From the NCBI GenBank assembly GCA_030840545.1, contig JAVEEH010000255.1, positions 1 through 8,924 on the forward strand: DNA of 8,924 nt, in the 5' to 3' direction. Of this stretch, positions 1 to 5,799 are shown in pieces. A program made the position numbers and the translations under genes. The DNA is from Frankiaceae bacterium (GTDB lineage Bacteria; Actinomycetota; Actinomycetes; JAFAQI01). The notes beneath the pieces are model-generated. The model ran no database searches, had not been told where the DNA came from, and was given only the letters and a program-made list of their open reading frames with translations. The number at the start of each line of letters is the position of its first letter. Position 1 is the first letter of the stretch.

Positions 1-750
1 ACCAACGACGTGCTGCGCAACCTGCCCGGGTCCTACGGTCAGCCCGGCAACCCCCAACACTGGTTCAACGTCGCGGCGTTCGCGGTCATGGCTCTCGTCC
101 TCGCTGCGATTCTGACCGGGTTCGCCCACGGCTCAGCGGTGGCGGGCGAGCACGACACCCGACCGCTGTCGTCGCTGACCGGACTGCTGCCGAGCCTGCT
201 CCCCATCGCCTTCGGTTATCTACTGGCGCACAACCTTGAATATGTGCTCGTCAATGCCCAGCTGCTGCTGCCGCTCATCGGCAACCCGCCCGGGCTCTCG
301 AACTGGCCGATCCATCTCTTCTATCCGTTCAACGACACTTACGAGGTCAACAACAAGTTCTTGCCGAGCGCCTTCTACTGGTACGTCTCGCTCGTGGTCA
401 TCATCGCGGTGCACGTTGCCGCCGTCGTCATCGCACATCGGCATCTCGTGCGCATCGGGCGCACCGAGGCGCTGGAGCGACGCAGTGAGTATCCATGGCT
501 CGTCGCGATGGTCGGCTACACCTGCCTGTCGTTGTGGCTGCTGGCGCAGCCGTTGACGGAGAACTCCGCCACCACCTCGGGCAGCGGGGCTGCGGCAGCC
601 ACGTCGCCGGCAGGCCTGACGCCCGGCGCGCGACGCGTCGCGAGCACGGACCCGATCAGCACCAGCGGAAATCCGATCGCCATCCCGAGCGTGAACCGCT
701 CGCCGAGCACAACCACCCCGAGCAGGATGGCGACCGCCGGGTTGACATAG
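1..750 (+). CDS. Multi-pass membrane protein, 3' part only; C-terminal extension antisense to the neighbouring gene
   Basis: The frame is open from the first base, so the 5' end lies outside the window and the GTG at position 10 is not a supported start. The visible part has about four hydrophobic spans, near FNVAAFAVMALVLAAIL, LLPSLLPIAFGYLLAHNL, WYVSLVVIIAVHVAAVV and WLVAMVGYTCLSLWLLA, with short polar loops. The NNKFLPS...WY region and the closing YTCLSLWLLAQPL span recall large actinobacterial membrane proteins often labelled fenitrothion hydrolase-like; I hold that only weakly and assign no function. The membrane-like sequence ends near base 571. The remaining 60 residues are low-complexity (Ser, Thr, Ala, Pro) and lie antisense to the convergent transporter gene, so the native stop was probably lost. 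The coding call is firm up to about 571; the tail is doubtful. Confidence 0.7.
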   Translation, partial: TNDVLRNLPGSYGQPGNPQHWFNVAAFAVMALVLAAILTGFAHGSAVAGEHDTRPLSSLTGLLPSLLPIAFGYLLAHNLEYVLVNAQLLLPLIGNPPGLSNWPIHLFYPFNDTYEVNNKFLPSAFYWYVSLVVIIAVHVAAVVIAHRHLVRIGRTEALERRSEYPWLVAMVGYTCLSLWLLAQPLTENSATTSGSGAAAATSPAGLTPGARRVASTDPISTSGNPIAIPSVNRSPSTTTPSRMATAGLT

Positions 751-1472
751 GTGATGACGGTCGCGCGAGCGGGGCCGACCTCGGCTATGAGGGCGAAGAA
801 GACGAGGAAGCCGGCCGCCGTGCACACGAGTGCGAGGGCGACCATCGAGCCACCGGCCTTGGCGGACACGTGGTGCGGCCACGACAGTGCTGCCGCCGGA
901 GCCCACAGCACGGCGGTGATGAGCAGCGAGGCGACCACCACACCGACGGATGGCAGGTCGGCGAGGCGCCGGCTGAGCACCAACGGCCCGGAGGCGTAGC
1001 CCAACGAGGTGAGCAGCACGGCCCCCACCGCCAACAGGTTGATGTGGCCGAGCTGCAGGCCGACGAGTGCGGCGACTCCGAGAATGCCCAGCACCAAGCC
1101 GGCCAGCCGAACACGGTCGATCGGCTCAGCCGTGCCGACCACCCGGGCCATCAACACGCCGAGCAACGGCACCGCCGCCACCAGCAGTCCGGACAACGCG
1201 CTGGAGAGACTCTGCTCGGCCTTCGTGAGGAGCCACCAGGGAGCGGTCACCTCGATGAACGTGAACAACAGCAGCGGTCGCCAGCGGGCCAGCAGGTCGG
1301 CGAGCACGGCCCGCCGCACTGCGACCGGGAGGAGGACCAGAGCACCGGCCGCAGTCCGCAGGAAGACCACGCAGGCCGGGCTCAAGTCGCGCACTGCGAC
1401 GCGGATGAGCAGGTAGGGAATGCCCCAGATGACGCACATCGCGGCGAACAGCAGCCAGCCGCGCCTCGACAT
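516..1472 (-). CDS. EamA/DMT-superfamily transporter (RhaT/YdcZ-like, ten predicted spans)
   Basis: The 318-residue protein has the two-repeat EamA architecture: about ten hydrophobic helices, with repeat one roughly at residues 6-135 and repeat two at 148-279. Typical features are the N-terminal MCVIWGIPYLLIRVAV helix, FLRTAAGALVLLP after it, and the second-repeat signature TYVNPAVAILLGVVVLGE. Members export or import small metabolites across the inner membrane; the substrate cannot be read from sequence. The ATG at 1472 has a good GAGGAG ribosome site about six bases upstream. Homologues are usually near 290-300 residues; here the last 35 or so residues after LATRR are Ala/Pro-rich and overlap the convergent membrane gene. 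It lies 41 bp downstream of two small genes on the same strand and is probably cotranscribed with them. The divergent GlxA-like regulator may control the set. Confidence 0.9.
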   Translation of the reverse strand: MSRRGWLLFAAMCVIWGIPYLLIRVAVRDLSPACVVFLRTAAGALVLLPVAVRRAVLADLLARWRPLLLFTFIEVTAPWWLLTKAEQSLSSALSGLLVAAVPLLGVLMARVVGTAEPIDRVRLAGLVLGILGVAALVGLQLGHINLLAVGAVLLTSLGYASGPLVLSRRLADLPSVGVVVASLLITAVLWAPAAALSWPHHVSAKAGGSMVALALVCTAAGFLVFFALIAEVGPARATVITYVNPAVAILLGVVVLGERFTLGMAIGFPLVLIGSVLATRRAPGVRPAGDVAAAAPLPEVVAEFSVNGCASSHNDRQV

Positions 1473-1513
1473 CCCAGCTCCTCATCTGCGGTGACCGCTC
1501 CGCACCGTAGCGG

Positions 1514-1645
1514 TCAGGAATGGCTACCGAGCCACCGCTCGGGCGGCTGGTCGATGCTCGGCCGGCTGTCCGCACCGAACAAAGCGGCCAGAACGCCCAC
1601 CATGACCATGACCGCGACGACGACCAACGCCCCGACGGCGATCAT
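1514..1645 (-). CDS. Small single-span membrane protein, 43 aa
   Basis: A 43-residue frame starts at an ATG whose first bases form ATGA with the stop of the upstream 71-aa gene, which is the reason for choosing this start over longer in-frame options. Residues 2-23 are almost purely hydrophobic (Ala, Val, Met, Leu) and form one membrane span; the tail ADSRPSIDQPPERWLGSHS is polar and probably cytoplasmic or exported. Tiny actinobacterial membrane proteins with a DSR-containing tail after one helix are common hypotheticals. No function is known to me. It precedes the EamA transporter by 41 bp, so it may be a small accessory subunit or simply a cotranscribed gene. The G+C-rich strand gives many chance frames, but the clean hydrophobic block and the coupled start support it. 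Confidence 0.6.
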   Translation of the reverse strand: MIAVGALVVVAVMVMVGVLAALFGADSRPSIDQPPERWLGSHS

Positions 1646-1857
1646 CGGGTCACCGCCGCGCACTCGTGCGAGCCGGTGGCGGGGCGGAGGGCGCGGTGCA
1701 GTTGAGCCCGCAGCTGGGCCCGCAGCCAGGCCGCGACGCGCTCGCGCCGCCGCCAACCGCCGCGTCGTACGACGACGCCGCGCGGCCTCGCCGCGGCGCG
1801 CAGCATGTCGTTACGGTGAGCCGAGGCCAACGCCTCGATGATGTCCGGGTGAGTCAT
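1642..1857 (-). CDS. Small basic protein of unknown function, 71 aa
   Basis: The 71-residue frame starts at the ATG at 1857, preceded by a strong GGAGG eight bases upstream (within 1863-1870). The frame is open further upstream, but those codons lie antisense to the divergent regulator gene and are not supported. The N-terminus MTHPDIIEALASAHRNDMLR looks like a short helix, followed by an Arg-rich segment (RRGGWRRRER, residues 31-40) and an amphipathic helix WLRAQLRAQLHRAL. It has no membrane span, and one Cys near the end. A positively charged amphipathic peptide could bind membrane, nucleic acid or a partner protein; none of these can be chosen from sequence. The stop overlaps the start of the 43-aa membrane protein as ATGA, indicating translational coupling of the pair. 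Confidence 0.6.
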   Translation of the reverse strand: MTHPDIIEALASAHRNDMLRAAARPRGVVVRRGGWRRRERVAAWLRAQLRAQLHRALRPATGSHECAAVTR

Positions 1858-1929
1858 GGGGACCACCTCCACTGATGATCCTGTGCCTTCCGTGCCCAGC
1901 GCACGAGTGGCGCTATTGACAGCATCCGA

Positions 1930-1935
1930 TAGATT
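1930..1935 (+). promoter_or_regulatory. Candidate -10 element for leaderless transcription of the GlxA-like gene
   Basis: TAGATT (TANNNT type) ends six bases before the ATG at 1942, exactly the -12 to -7 spacing that would put transcription start on the A of the start codon. There is no ribosome binding site before this ATG, which agrees with a leaderless mRNA, a common class in actinobacteria. A perfect TTGACA lies at 1916-1921 but is only 8 bp from this -10, so it is not in register with it. The 84-bp gap (1858-1941) must also carry the promoter for the divergent small-protein/transporter genes; I see no clear elements for that direction. Confidence 0.4.
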
Positions 1936-1941
1936 CCTGCC

Positions 1942-2901
1942 ATGCACTCGGTAGCGGTCGCGGTGGTCAGCGGGACGGCGCAGTTCGAGCTCGCCGTCGC
2001 CTGTGAGGTGTTCGGTGTCGACCGGTCGGCCATGTTCGACGACTGGTACGACTTCAAGCTCTGCGCGGCCGAGCCGTGCCCGGTGCGCACCGCCGGGGGG
2101 CTGGTGCTGGACACCCCCTACGGGCTGGCGGACCTCGTCCGCGCCGACACCGTCATCGTGCCCGCGGCAGGCGAGTGCGCCGGCGAGCACGGACCACTCA
2201 TCGACGCCCTGCGTGCCGCCTACGACAACGGCGCGCGGATCGCCTCGATCTGCACGGGCGCGTTCCTGCTCGCCGAGGCGGGCCTGCTCGACGGTCGCCG
2301 GGCGACGACACACTGGGCGCACGCCGCGGAGCTTGCCGCGCAGTATCCGGCCGTCGACGTCGACCCCAACGTGCTCTATGTGCAGGACGGTCGCATCTTC
2401 ACCTCGGCGGGCACCGCTGCCGGCATCGACCTCTGCCTGCACATGCTGCGGCTCGACTTCGGCACCGACGTCGCCAACACCGTCGCGCGACGGATGGTCG
2501 TCTCACCGCATCGTGATGGTGGTCAGGCGCAGTATGTCGACGCCCCGCTCCCGCGTTGCGACGGCGAGACGCTCGGTCCGTTGCTCGACTGGGCACTCGC
2601 GCGGCTCGAGGAGCCGTTGACACTCCCCGATCTCGCCCGTCAGGCCAACGTCAGTGTGCGCACGTTGGTGCGCCGCTTCGCTGCTGCCACCGGCACGACA
2701 CCGTTGCAGTGGTTGCTGACCCAACGCGTACGCCGAGCCCAGCATCTCCTCGAGAGCAGTGACGAGCCGGTCGAGCGAGTCGCCTCGCTGGCCGGCTTCG
2801 GCACCGCGGCCAACCTGCGGCAGCACTTCACCCGCATCGTCGGAGTGCCGCCGATGCAATACCGCCGCACGTTCTGCGGGCAGGCGAGCGCATCGGCCTG
2901 A
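1942..2901 (+). CDS. GlxA/FtrA-like transcriptional regulator: DJ-1/PfpI-like domain plus AraC helix-turn-helix
   Basis: This 319-residue protein is the usual length for the family. The N-terminal domain (residues 1-190) is a class I glutamine amidotransferase/DJ-1-like fold: MHSVAVAVVSG strand, FELAVACEVFGV helix, and the nucleophile-elbow motif ASICTGAFLLAEAGLLDGR with Cys104, followed by TTHW. The C-terminal AraC domain (about 212-312) has both helix-turn-helix units, LTLPDLARQANVSVRTLVRRF and ERVASLAGFGTAANLRQHF, followed by GVPPMQYRR. It is therefore a cytoplasmic DNA-binding regulator whose first domain probably senses a small ligand rather than catalysing. The ATG start matches the normal family N-terminus although no ribosome site precedes it. 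It diverges from the small-protein/EamA genes, the usual position of a regulator beside its target. Thirteen bp separate its stop from the convergent sigma-partner gene. Confidence 0.93.
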   Translation: MHSVAVAVVSGTAQFELAVACEVFGVDRSAMFDDWYDFKLCAAEPCPVRTAGGLVLDTPYGLADLVRADTVIVPAAGECAGEHGPLIDALRAAYDNGARIASICTGAFLLAEAGLLDGRRATTHWAHAAELAAQYPAVDVDPNVLYVQDGRIFTSAGTAAGIDLCLHMLRLDFGTDVANTVARRMVVSPHRDGGQAQYVDAPLPRCDGETLGPLLDWALARLEEPLTLPDLARQANVSVRTLVRRFAAATGTTPLQWLLTQRVRRAQHLLESSDEPVERVASLAGFGTAANLRQHFTRIVGVPPMQYRRTFCGQASASA

Positions 2902-2914
2902 TCCGCTCGGGTGG

Positions 2915-3700
2915 TCAGCCGGTCGCGCGGTTGACCGCGACGATGACGCGGGCCAGCTGCTCGGTCGTATACGTCGGGTCCGGACGGCTGGCGTGTACGA
3001 GGTCCTTCTTCGCGGAGGCCGACATCACGGTGCCGGACGCAGGCAGCGGCCAGTCGATGACGAAGTTGCCCGACTCGGCCATGACGCCGGTGCCGTCCGG
3101 GTGCGTGAGGACGACCTCGATGGTCTGGACGCCGTGCCAGTCGACAATGCCGCGCATCGACAACACCGAGCCGTCGGCGAGCGTGCGCTCCGTGCACGAG
3201 ACACCGGACTTGAACTCCGGGTCGAGGCATGGGTGCACCTGCACGTTGCCCGGAATAGTCGCCACGCTCAGCATGAGGCGGCCCGGCCCGACACCGTCGT
3301 CGGCGGTCGCCTCGACGTCGAGGGTCGCGTCCCAGCGGTCGGCACCGAGATCAAGAGTCCAACCATCGGGACTCGCTTGACGGATCGCGTCGGAGATCCG
3401 TTGCTGCTCCGCGGTGAGATCACCGCCGGACGCTGACGTCGGCTGAGCGGCGCCGGCGAAGGCGAACGGCGTCACAGCGAGCGACTCGGTCGGCGCATGA
3501 TGTCGCTGCGCGGCCGCGAGCGGAACAGCGATTGCCGTAGCAGCCAAAGCAGCCGTGCCCAACGCACCGATGACATGCGTCGTACGCCGGCGTCGACGCA
3601 TTCGGCGACCGGCGGCCACGACGGGTTCGAGGCCGACTCCCATCGTGGGTTCGTCGCTGACGAGGTGGTCGAAGTGGTCGCGCAACGAGGTGTCGGTCAT
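2915..3700 (-). CDS. Membrane-anchored probable anti-sigma/regulatory partner of the ECF sigma factor
   Basis: The 261-residue protein starts at the ATG at 3700, which has GGAGGAG seven bases upstream and overlaps the sigma-factor stop as ATGA; a longer in-frame version would run antisense-like through the sigma gene and is rejected. Layout: a 40-residue cytoplasmic N-terminus beginning LRDHFDHLVSDEP and ending in an Arg-rich stop-transfer (RRMRRRRR, 33-39), one membrane span at about 42-64, and a 195-residue extracytoplasmic domain with two cysteines (158 and 169). No zinc anti-sigma HxxxCxxC motif is present, and the cytoplasmic part is shorter than in classical ZAS proteins. Position and topology are typical of the membrane protein paired with SigE-family ECF factors, so an anti-sigma or signal-transmitting role is inferred, not shown. 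The outer domain is not one I recognise. Confidence 0.85.
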   Translation of the reverse strand: MTDTSLRDHFDHLVSDEPTMGVGLEPVVAAGRRMRRRRRTTHVIGALGTAALAATAIAVPLAAAQRHHAPTESLAVTPFAFAGAAQPTSASGGDLTAEQQRISDAIRQASPDGWTLDLGADRWDATLDVEATADDGVGPGRLMLSVATIPGNVQVHPCLDPEFKSGVSCTERTLADGSVLSMRGIVDWHGVQTIEVVLTHPDGTGVMAESGNFVIDWPLPASGTVMSASAKKDLVHASRPDPTYTTEQLARVIVAVNRATG

Positions 3701-4209
3701 CGGGTTACTCCTCCGAGTGAGGCGAGTTCGGACACGCTGTCGCCGAGGATGCGACGCAGCGCTTCGAGCCCGCGGGCTGTGTTGCTCTTGACGGTGCCGG
3801 CGCTGCACGAGAGCACCTCGGCGGTGGCCTCGACGGACAGGTCGTCGAAGAAGCGCAGCACCAGACACGCACGCTGGCGTGGTGGCACCTGCGCAAGTGC
3901 CGCGAGCAGCACGATCCGGTCGTCCGTGCTCGACGGTTGCCCAGCAACTTCGGGCATCGTCGCGGTCGCCTGTTCGCGACGCCACAGCCGTTTGCTGTCG
4001 TCGAGGTAGGCATGAGTGAGCGTCCGGCGTAGGTAGGACTCGGCTGCGCCCGGGTCGCGCAGCCGCGGCCAGGCCGCGAACAGCTTCGCGAACGCGGTCT
4101 GGGTCAGGTCCTCAGCCCGATGCCAGTCGCCGCAGAGCAGGTAGGCGGTCCGCCGGAGGGCAGCGGCCCGGCCGACGAAGAGAGCGGCGAAGTCCGCGTC
4201 CGTCACCAT
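3697..4209 (-). CDS. SigE-family ECF RNA polymerase sigma factor
   Basis: With the ATG at 4209 the protein is 170 residues, the normal size of this actinobacterial SigE-like group. Region 2 (about 12-80) includes RTAYLLCGDWHRAEDLTQTAF and the helix around LRRTLTHAYLDDSKR, which contact the -10 element. Region 4 (about 100-154) includes VPPRQRACLVLRFFDDLSV and the helix-turn-helix ATAEVLSCSAGTVKSNTARGLEALR, which reads the -35. An upstream in-frame ATG at 4269 would add 20 residues with no family resemblance and is not preferred; the chosen ATG has a modest GAGAGAG about eight bases upstream. Its end is ATGA-coupled to the membrane partner gene. The divergent 440-aa gene carries an ECF-type promoter and is the most obvious target. 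A weaker ECF-like site precedes this gene, so autoregulation is possible. Confidence 0.93.
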   Translation of the reverse strand: MVTDADFAALFVGRAAALRRTAYLLCGDWHRAEDLTQTAFAKLFAAWPRLRDPGAAESYLRRTLTHAYLDDSKRLWRREQATATMPEVAGQPSSTDDRIVLLAALAQVPPRQRACLVLRFFDDLSVEATAEVLSCSAGTVKSNTARGLEALRRILGDSVSELASLGGVTR

Positions 4210-4241
4210 GGCGGCAACTCTCTCGTGTTCACGCAGGTAAG

Positions 4242-4268
4242 GACGGGTGAGCGAACAATGGCGTTGCA
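4242..4268 (-). promoter_or_regulatory. Weak ECF-type promoter candidate upstream of the sigma gene
   Basis: On the minus strand, TGCAAC (4268-4263) is followed after 17 bp by CGTC (4245-4242), which fits the AAC...CGTC layout of ECF promoters but lacks the GG of GGAAC. The -10-like part lies about 32 bp before the ATG at 4209, an acceptable leader length. It could provide autoregulation of the sigma/anti-sigma pair. The match is short enough to arise by chance in this G+C-rich DNA. Confidence 0.25.
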
Positions 4269-4291
4269 TGCCGGCCTGGACGATTGAGCGG

Positions 4292-4319
4292 GGAACCGGA
4301 CGGATCGCCCACGCGTCGT
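4292..4319 (+). promoter_or_regulatory. ECF-type promoter (GGAACC-N16-CGTCGT) for the 440-aa protein gene
   Basis: GGAACC (4292-4297), a 16-bp spacer and CGTCGT (4314-4319) reproduce the GGAAC/CGT(C/T) arrangement known for several actinobacterial ECF sigma factors. It sits 33 bp before the GTG at 4353, so transcription would begin at about 4325-4328 and give a leader of about 25 nt containing the ribosome site. The sigma factor gene lies immediately on the other side, which makes it the likely reader. The site also argues against the upstream TTG at 4284 as a start, because that codon would lie before the promoter. Confidence 0.6.
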
Positions 4320-4342
4320 ACTGCCAAAGCCACGAACGCCAC

Positions 4343-4347
4343 GGAGG
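4343..4347 (+). promoter_or_regulatory. Ribosome binding site that fixes the GTG start at 4353
   Basis: A perfect GGAGG with a five-base spacer precedes GTG at 4353. The alternative in-frame TTG at 4284 has no comparable site and lies upstream of the ECF-type promoter. The protein read from the GTG begins with a short basic stretch and then a membrane span, as expected for a signal anchor. Confidence 0.8.
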
Positions 4348-4352
4348 CAGCG

Positions 4353-5675
4353 GTGAAGCTCAAGAGCTGGGCCGGACCAACGGCACTCGCGCTGCTCATC
4401 GTCGCGATCGTCGGCGGCGCAGTCTGGGTGACCGGTCAGCGCGGTCACTCCGTCGGCGCGGGCGGACGCTCGCCCATGCTGCACCTCGCGTCAGCCAGCA
4501 ACACCCGTGACGCCGCACCGATGGCCGCGTCCGCCGCCGGCACGAACGCCGGATCAGGGGCCTACGTGCTCACCGGCACGTTGCCGGACGGGCAGCCCGC
4601 AGACCAGTCCGTCTGGCGCTTGGCGACGCCGACCGCGAACGACGCAGCGCGAGTGGCGGCCGCCCTCGGCTTGCCGGGCACTCCCGCGCGGGTCAATGGT
4701 GGCTGGGTGCTCCGCGACGGCAGCAACCGGCTCGTCGTTCGCGACGACAGCGGATGGTCCTACGGCATGGACTGCGCGCCCGACCAGCCCGTCTCGAGCG
4801 AAGACCTGTCCGTGATGTGCGCCTATGCGATGTCGAGCGGCGTTGCCGTCGCCGCGCCACCTCCGGACGCCCCCGCGCCCGACCCGAGCGCCAGCGACGC
4901 ACCCAAACCCGGATCAGGATCAGGATCAGGATCAGGTGCTGGAGGTTGTGATCCGGCTGCGGATGTGTGCAGCGGCGGTAGCGCAACAGGTGGCGGCCCC
5001 GCCACCGACGTCCCGCCGAGCCCCTACCCCGTGCCGGACGTCTCGCCCGGCCCGTCCGAATCCGGCGCCCGGTCCGCCGCTGCCACGGTGTTCGACAAGC
5101 TCGGCATCGGCGACGCGACCATCACCTTCTACAGCGGCGACCCGAGCGCAACCGTCCAGGCCTCGCCCCGGGTCGGTGGCCTGCGGACGTCCGGCTGGGT
5201 GACGAGCCTGCAGATCGACGGCAACATGAACGTGGTGTCGGCCGATGGCTGGCTCGACAACGCCGACAAACGGGATGCCTATCCGGTCATCACTGCGCAG
5301 CGTGCCTTCGAGCTGTTGCAGGAGCAGCCGCGCCCGATGATGGAGATGTGCATGCAGCGCAAGGACGGCAAGCCCGGTTGCGCGGACATCCCACCGACCG
5401 AGATCACCGGCGCGAGCCTCGGTCTGGTGCTCGACTACGAAGCCGAGCGGCCACTGCTCGTGCCGGCGTGGCTGTTCGACATCAAGGACCAGAGCGAGCC
5501 GTTCGGGCAGATCGCCGTCGACCCCGCCTACCTCGCACCGCCGCCGACCGCGTCTGCTGACCCGGGCACGCCGGACTCTGTCCCACCGGTCGAGGCTTCG
5601 CCGGCCGAGTCCGCGCCAGCATCCGCACCGGCAAGAGGCGCCCCCGAACCAGTGCCGGCCACCAGCACGCCCTGA
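4353..5675 (+). CDS. Membrane-anchored extracytoplasmic protein of unknown function with Gly-Ser linker, 440 aa
   Basis: Starting at GTG 4353 the protein reads MKLKSWAGPT followed by a hydrophobic segment (about 8-27) that acts as a signal anchor, so the rest is probably outside the membrane. Domain one, about 70-165, contains YVLTGTLPDGQPADQSVWRL, a VAAALGLPG segment and GGWVLRDGSNRLVVRDDSGWSY, ending in Cys141 and Cys156. A Pro/Ala/Gly/Ser linker follows, with an exact Gly-Ser repeat at 187-194 and Cys199 and Cys206. Domain two, about 240-392, has TVFDKLGIGDATITFYSG, a repeated Trp/Gly-rich strand region, Cys333 and Cys343, and LLVPAWLFDI. The last 45 residues are Pro/Ala/Ser-rich. Comparable proteins next to SigE-type sigma genes are uncharacterised. 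I infer a surface sensor or effector of the sigma regulon, reading from the ECF-type promoter in front of it. Confidence 0.88.
   Translation: MKLKSWAGPTALALLIVAIVGGAVWVTGQRGHSVGAGGRSPMLHLASASNTRDAAPMAASAAGTNAGSGAYVLTGTLPDGQPADQSVWRLATPTANDAARVAAALGLPGTPARVNGGWVLRDGSNRLVVRDDSGWSYGMDCAPDQPVSSEDLSVMCAYAMSSGVAVAAPPPDAPAPDPSASDAPKPGSGSGSGSGAGGCDPAADVCSGGSATGGGPATDVPPSPYPVPDVSPGPSESGARSAAATVFDKLGIGDATITFYSGDPSATVQASPRVGGLRTSGWVTSLQIDGNMNVVSADGWLDNADKRDAYPVITAQRAFELLQEQPRPMMEMCMQRKDGKPGCADIPPTEITGASLGLVLDYEAERPLLVPAWLFDIKDQSEPFGQIAVDPAYLAPPPTASADPGTPDSVPPVEASPAESAPASAPARGAPEPVPATSTP
4911..4934 (+). repeat. Four exact tandem copies of GGATCA, coding Gly-Ser
   Basis: Four perfect head-to-tail hexamers lie in frame in the 440-aa protein gene and encode (Gly-Ser)4 at residues 187-194. 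GGA and TCA are unusual codons beside the GGC/TCG-rich surroundings, which points to recent slippage expansion rather than selection on the protein alone. Any change in copy number would keep the frame and only alter linker length. Confidence 0.9.
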
Positions 5676-5725
5676 CCAGCAGGCTCGGCTCGGCCTCGCT
5701 GACCCCAGCCCCACCACCCAACCTC

Positions 5726-5796
5726 CACTTCGGAGGTGCCCCGACCACTCTGTGGCCGGTCTGACGGCGTGTCGTGGTCGGGGCGGCTCCGAAGTG
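5726..5796. terminator. Long inverted repeat, probable bidirectional terminator
   Basis: The arms 5726-5748 and 5774-5796 are 23 bases each and complementary at 21 positions, around a 25-base loop that itself holds a four-base GCCG/CGGC stem. In plus-strand RNA one of the two mismatches becomes a G-U pair. The hairpin begins 50 bp after the stop of the 440-aa gene and ends 3 bp from the stop of the convergent kinase gene, the place for a shared terminator. There is no T-tract on either side, which is usual for many actinobacterial terminators. An alternative is a mobile or repetitive palindrome; only one copy is in the window. Confidence 0.65.
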
Positions 5797-5799
5797 CAG

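Noticed and set aside
495..1841. Long 448-residue plus-strand frame
   Set aside because: It lies antisense to the EamA transporter and the two small genes. Its composition is Arg/Gln/His/Ala-rich low complexity, typical of a shadow frame in high-GC DNA.
1916..1921. Perfect TTGACA as a -35 element
   Set aside because: A 17-bp spacer would place the -10 over the ATG of the GlxA-like gene, and the visible TAGATT is only 8 bp away. It is probably chance.
4284..4352. TTG start extending the 440-aa protein by 23 residues
   Set aside because: The extension lies across the ECF-type promoter and has no ribosome site. The GTG at 4353 has a perfect GGAGG at the correct distance.
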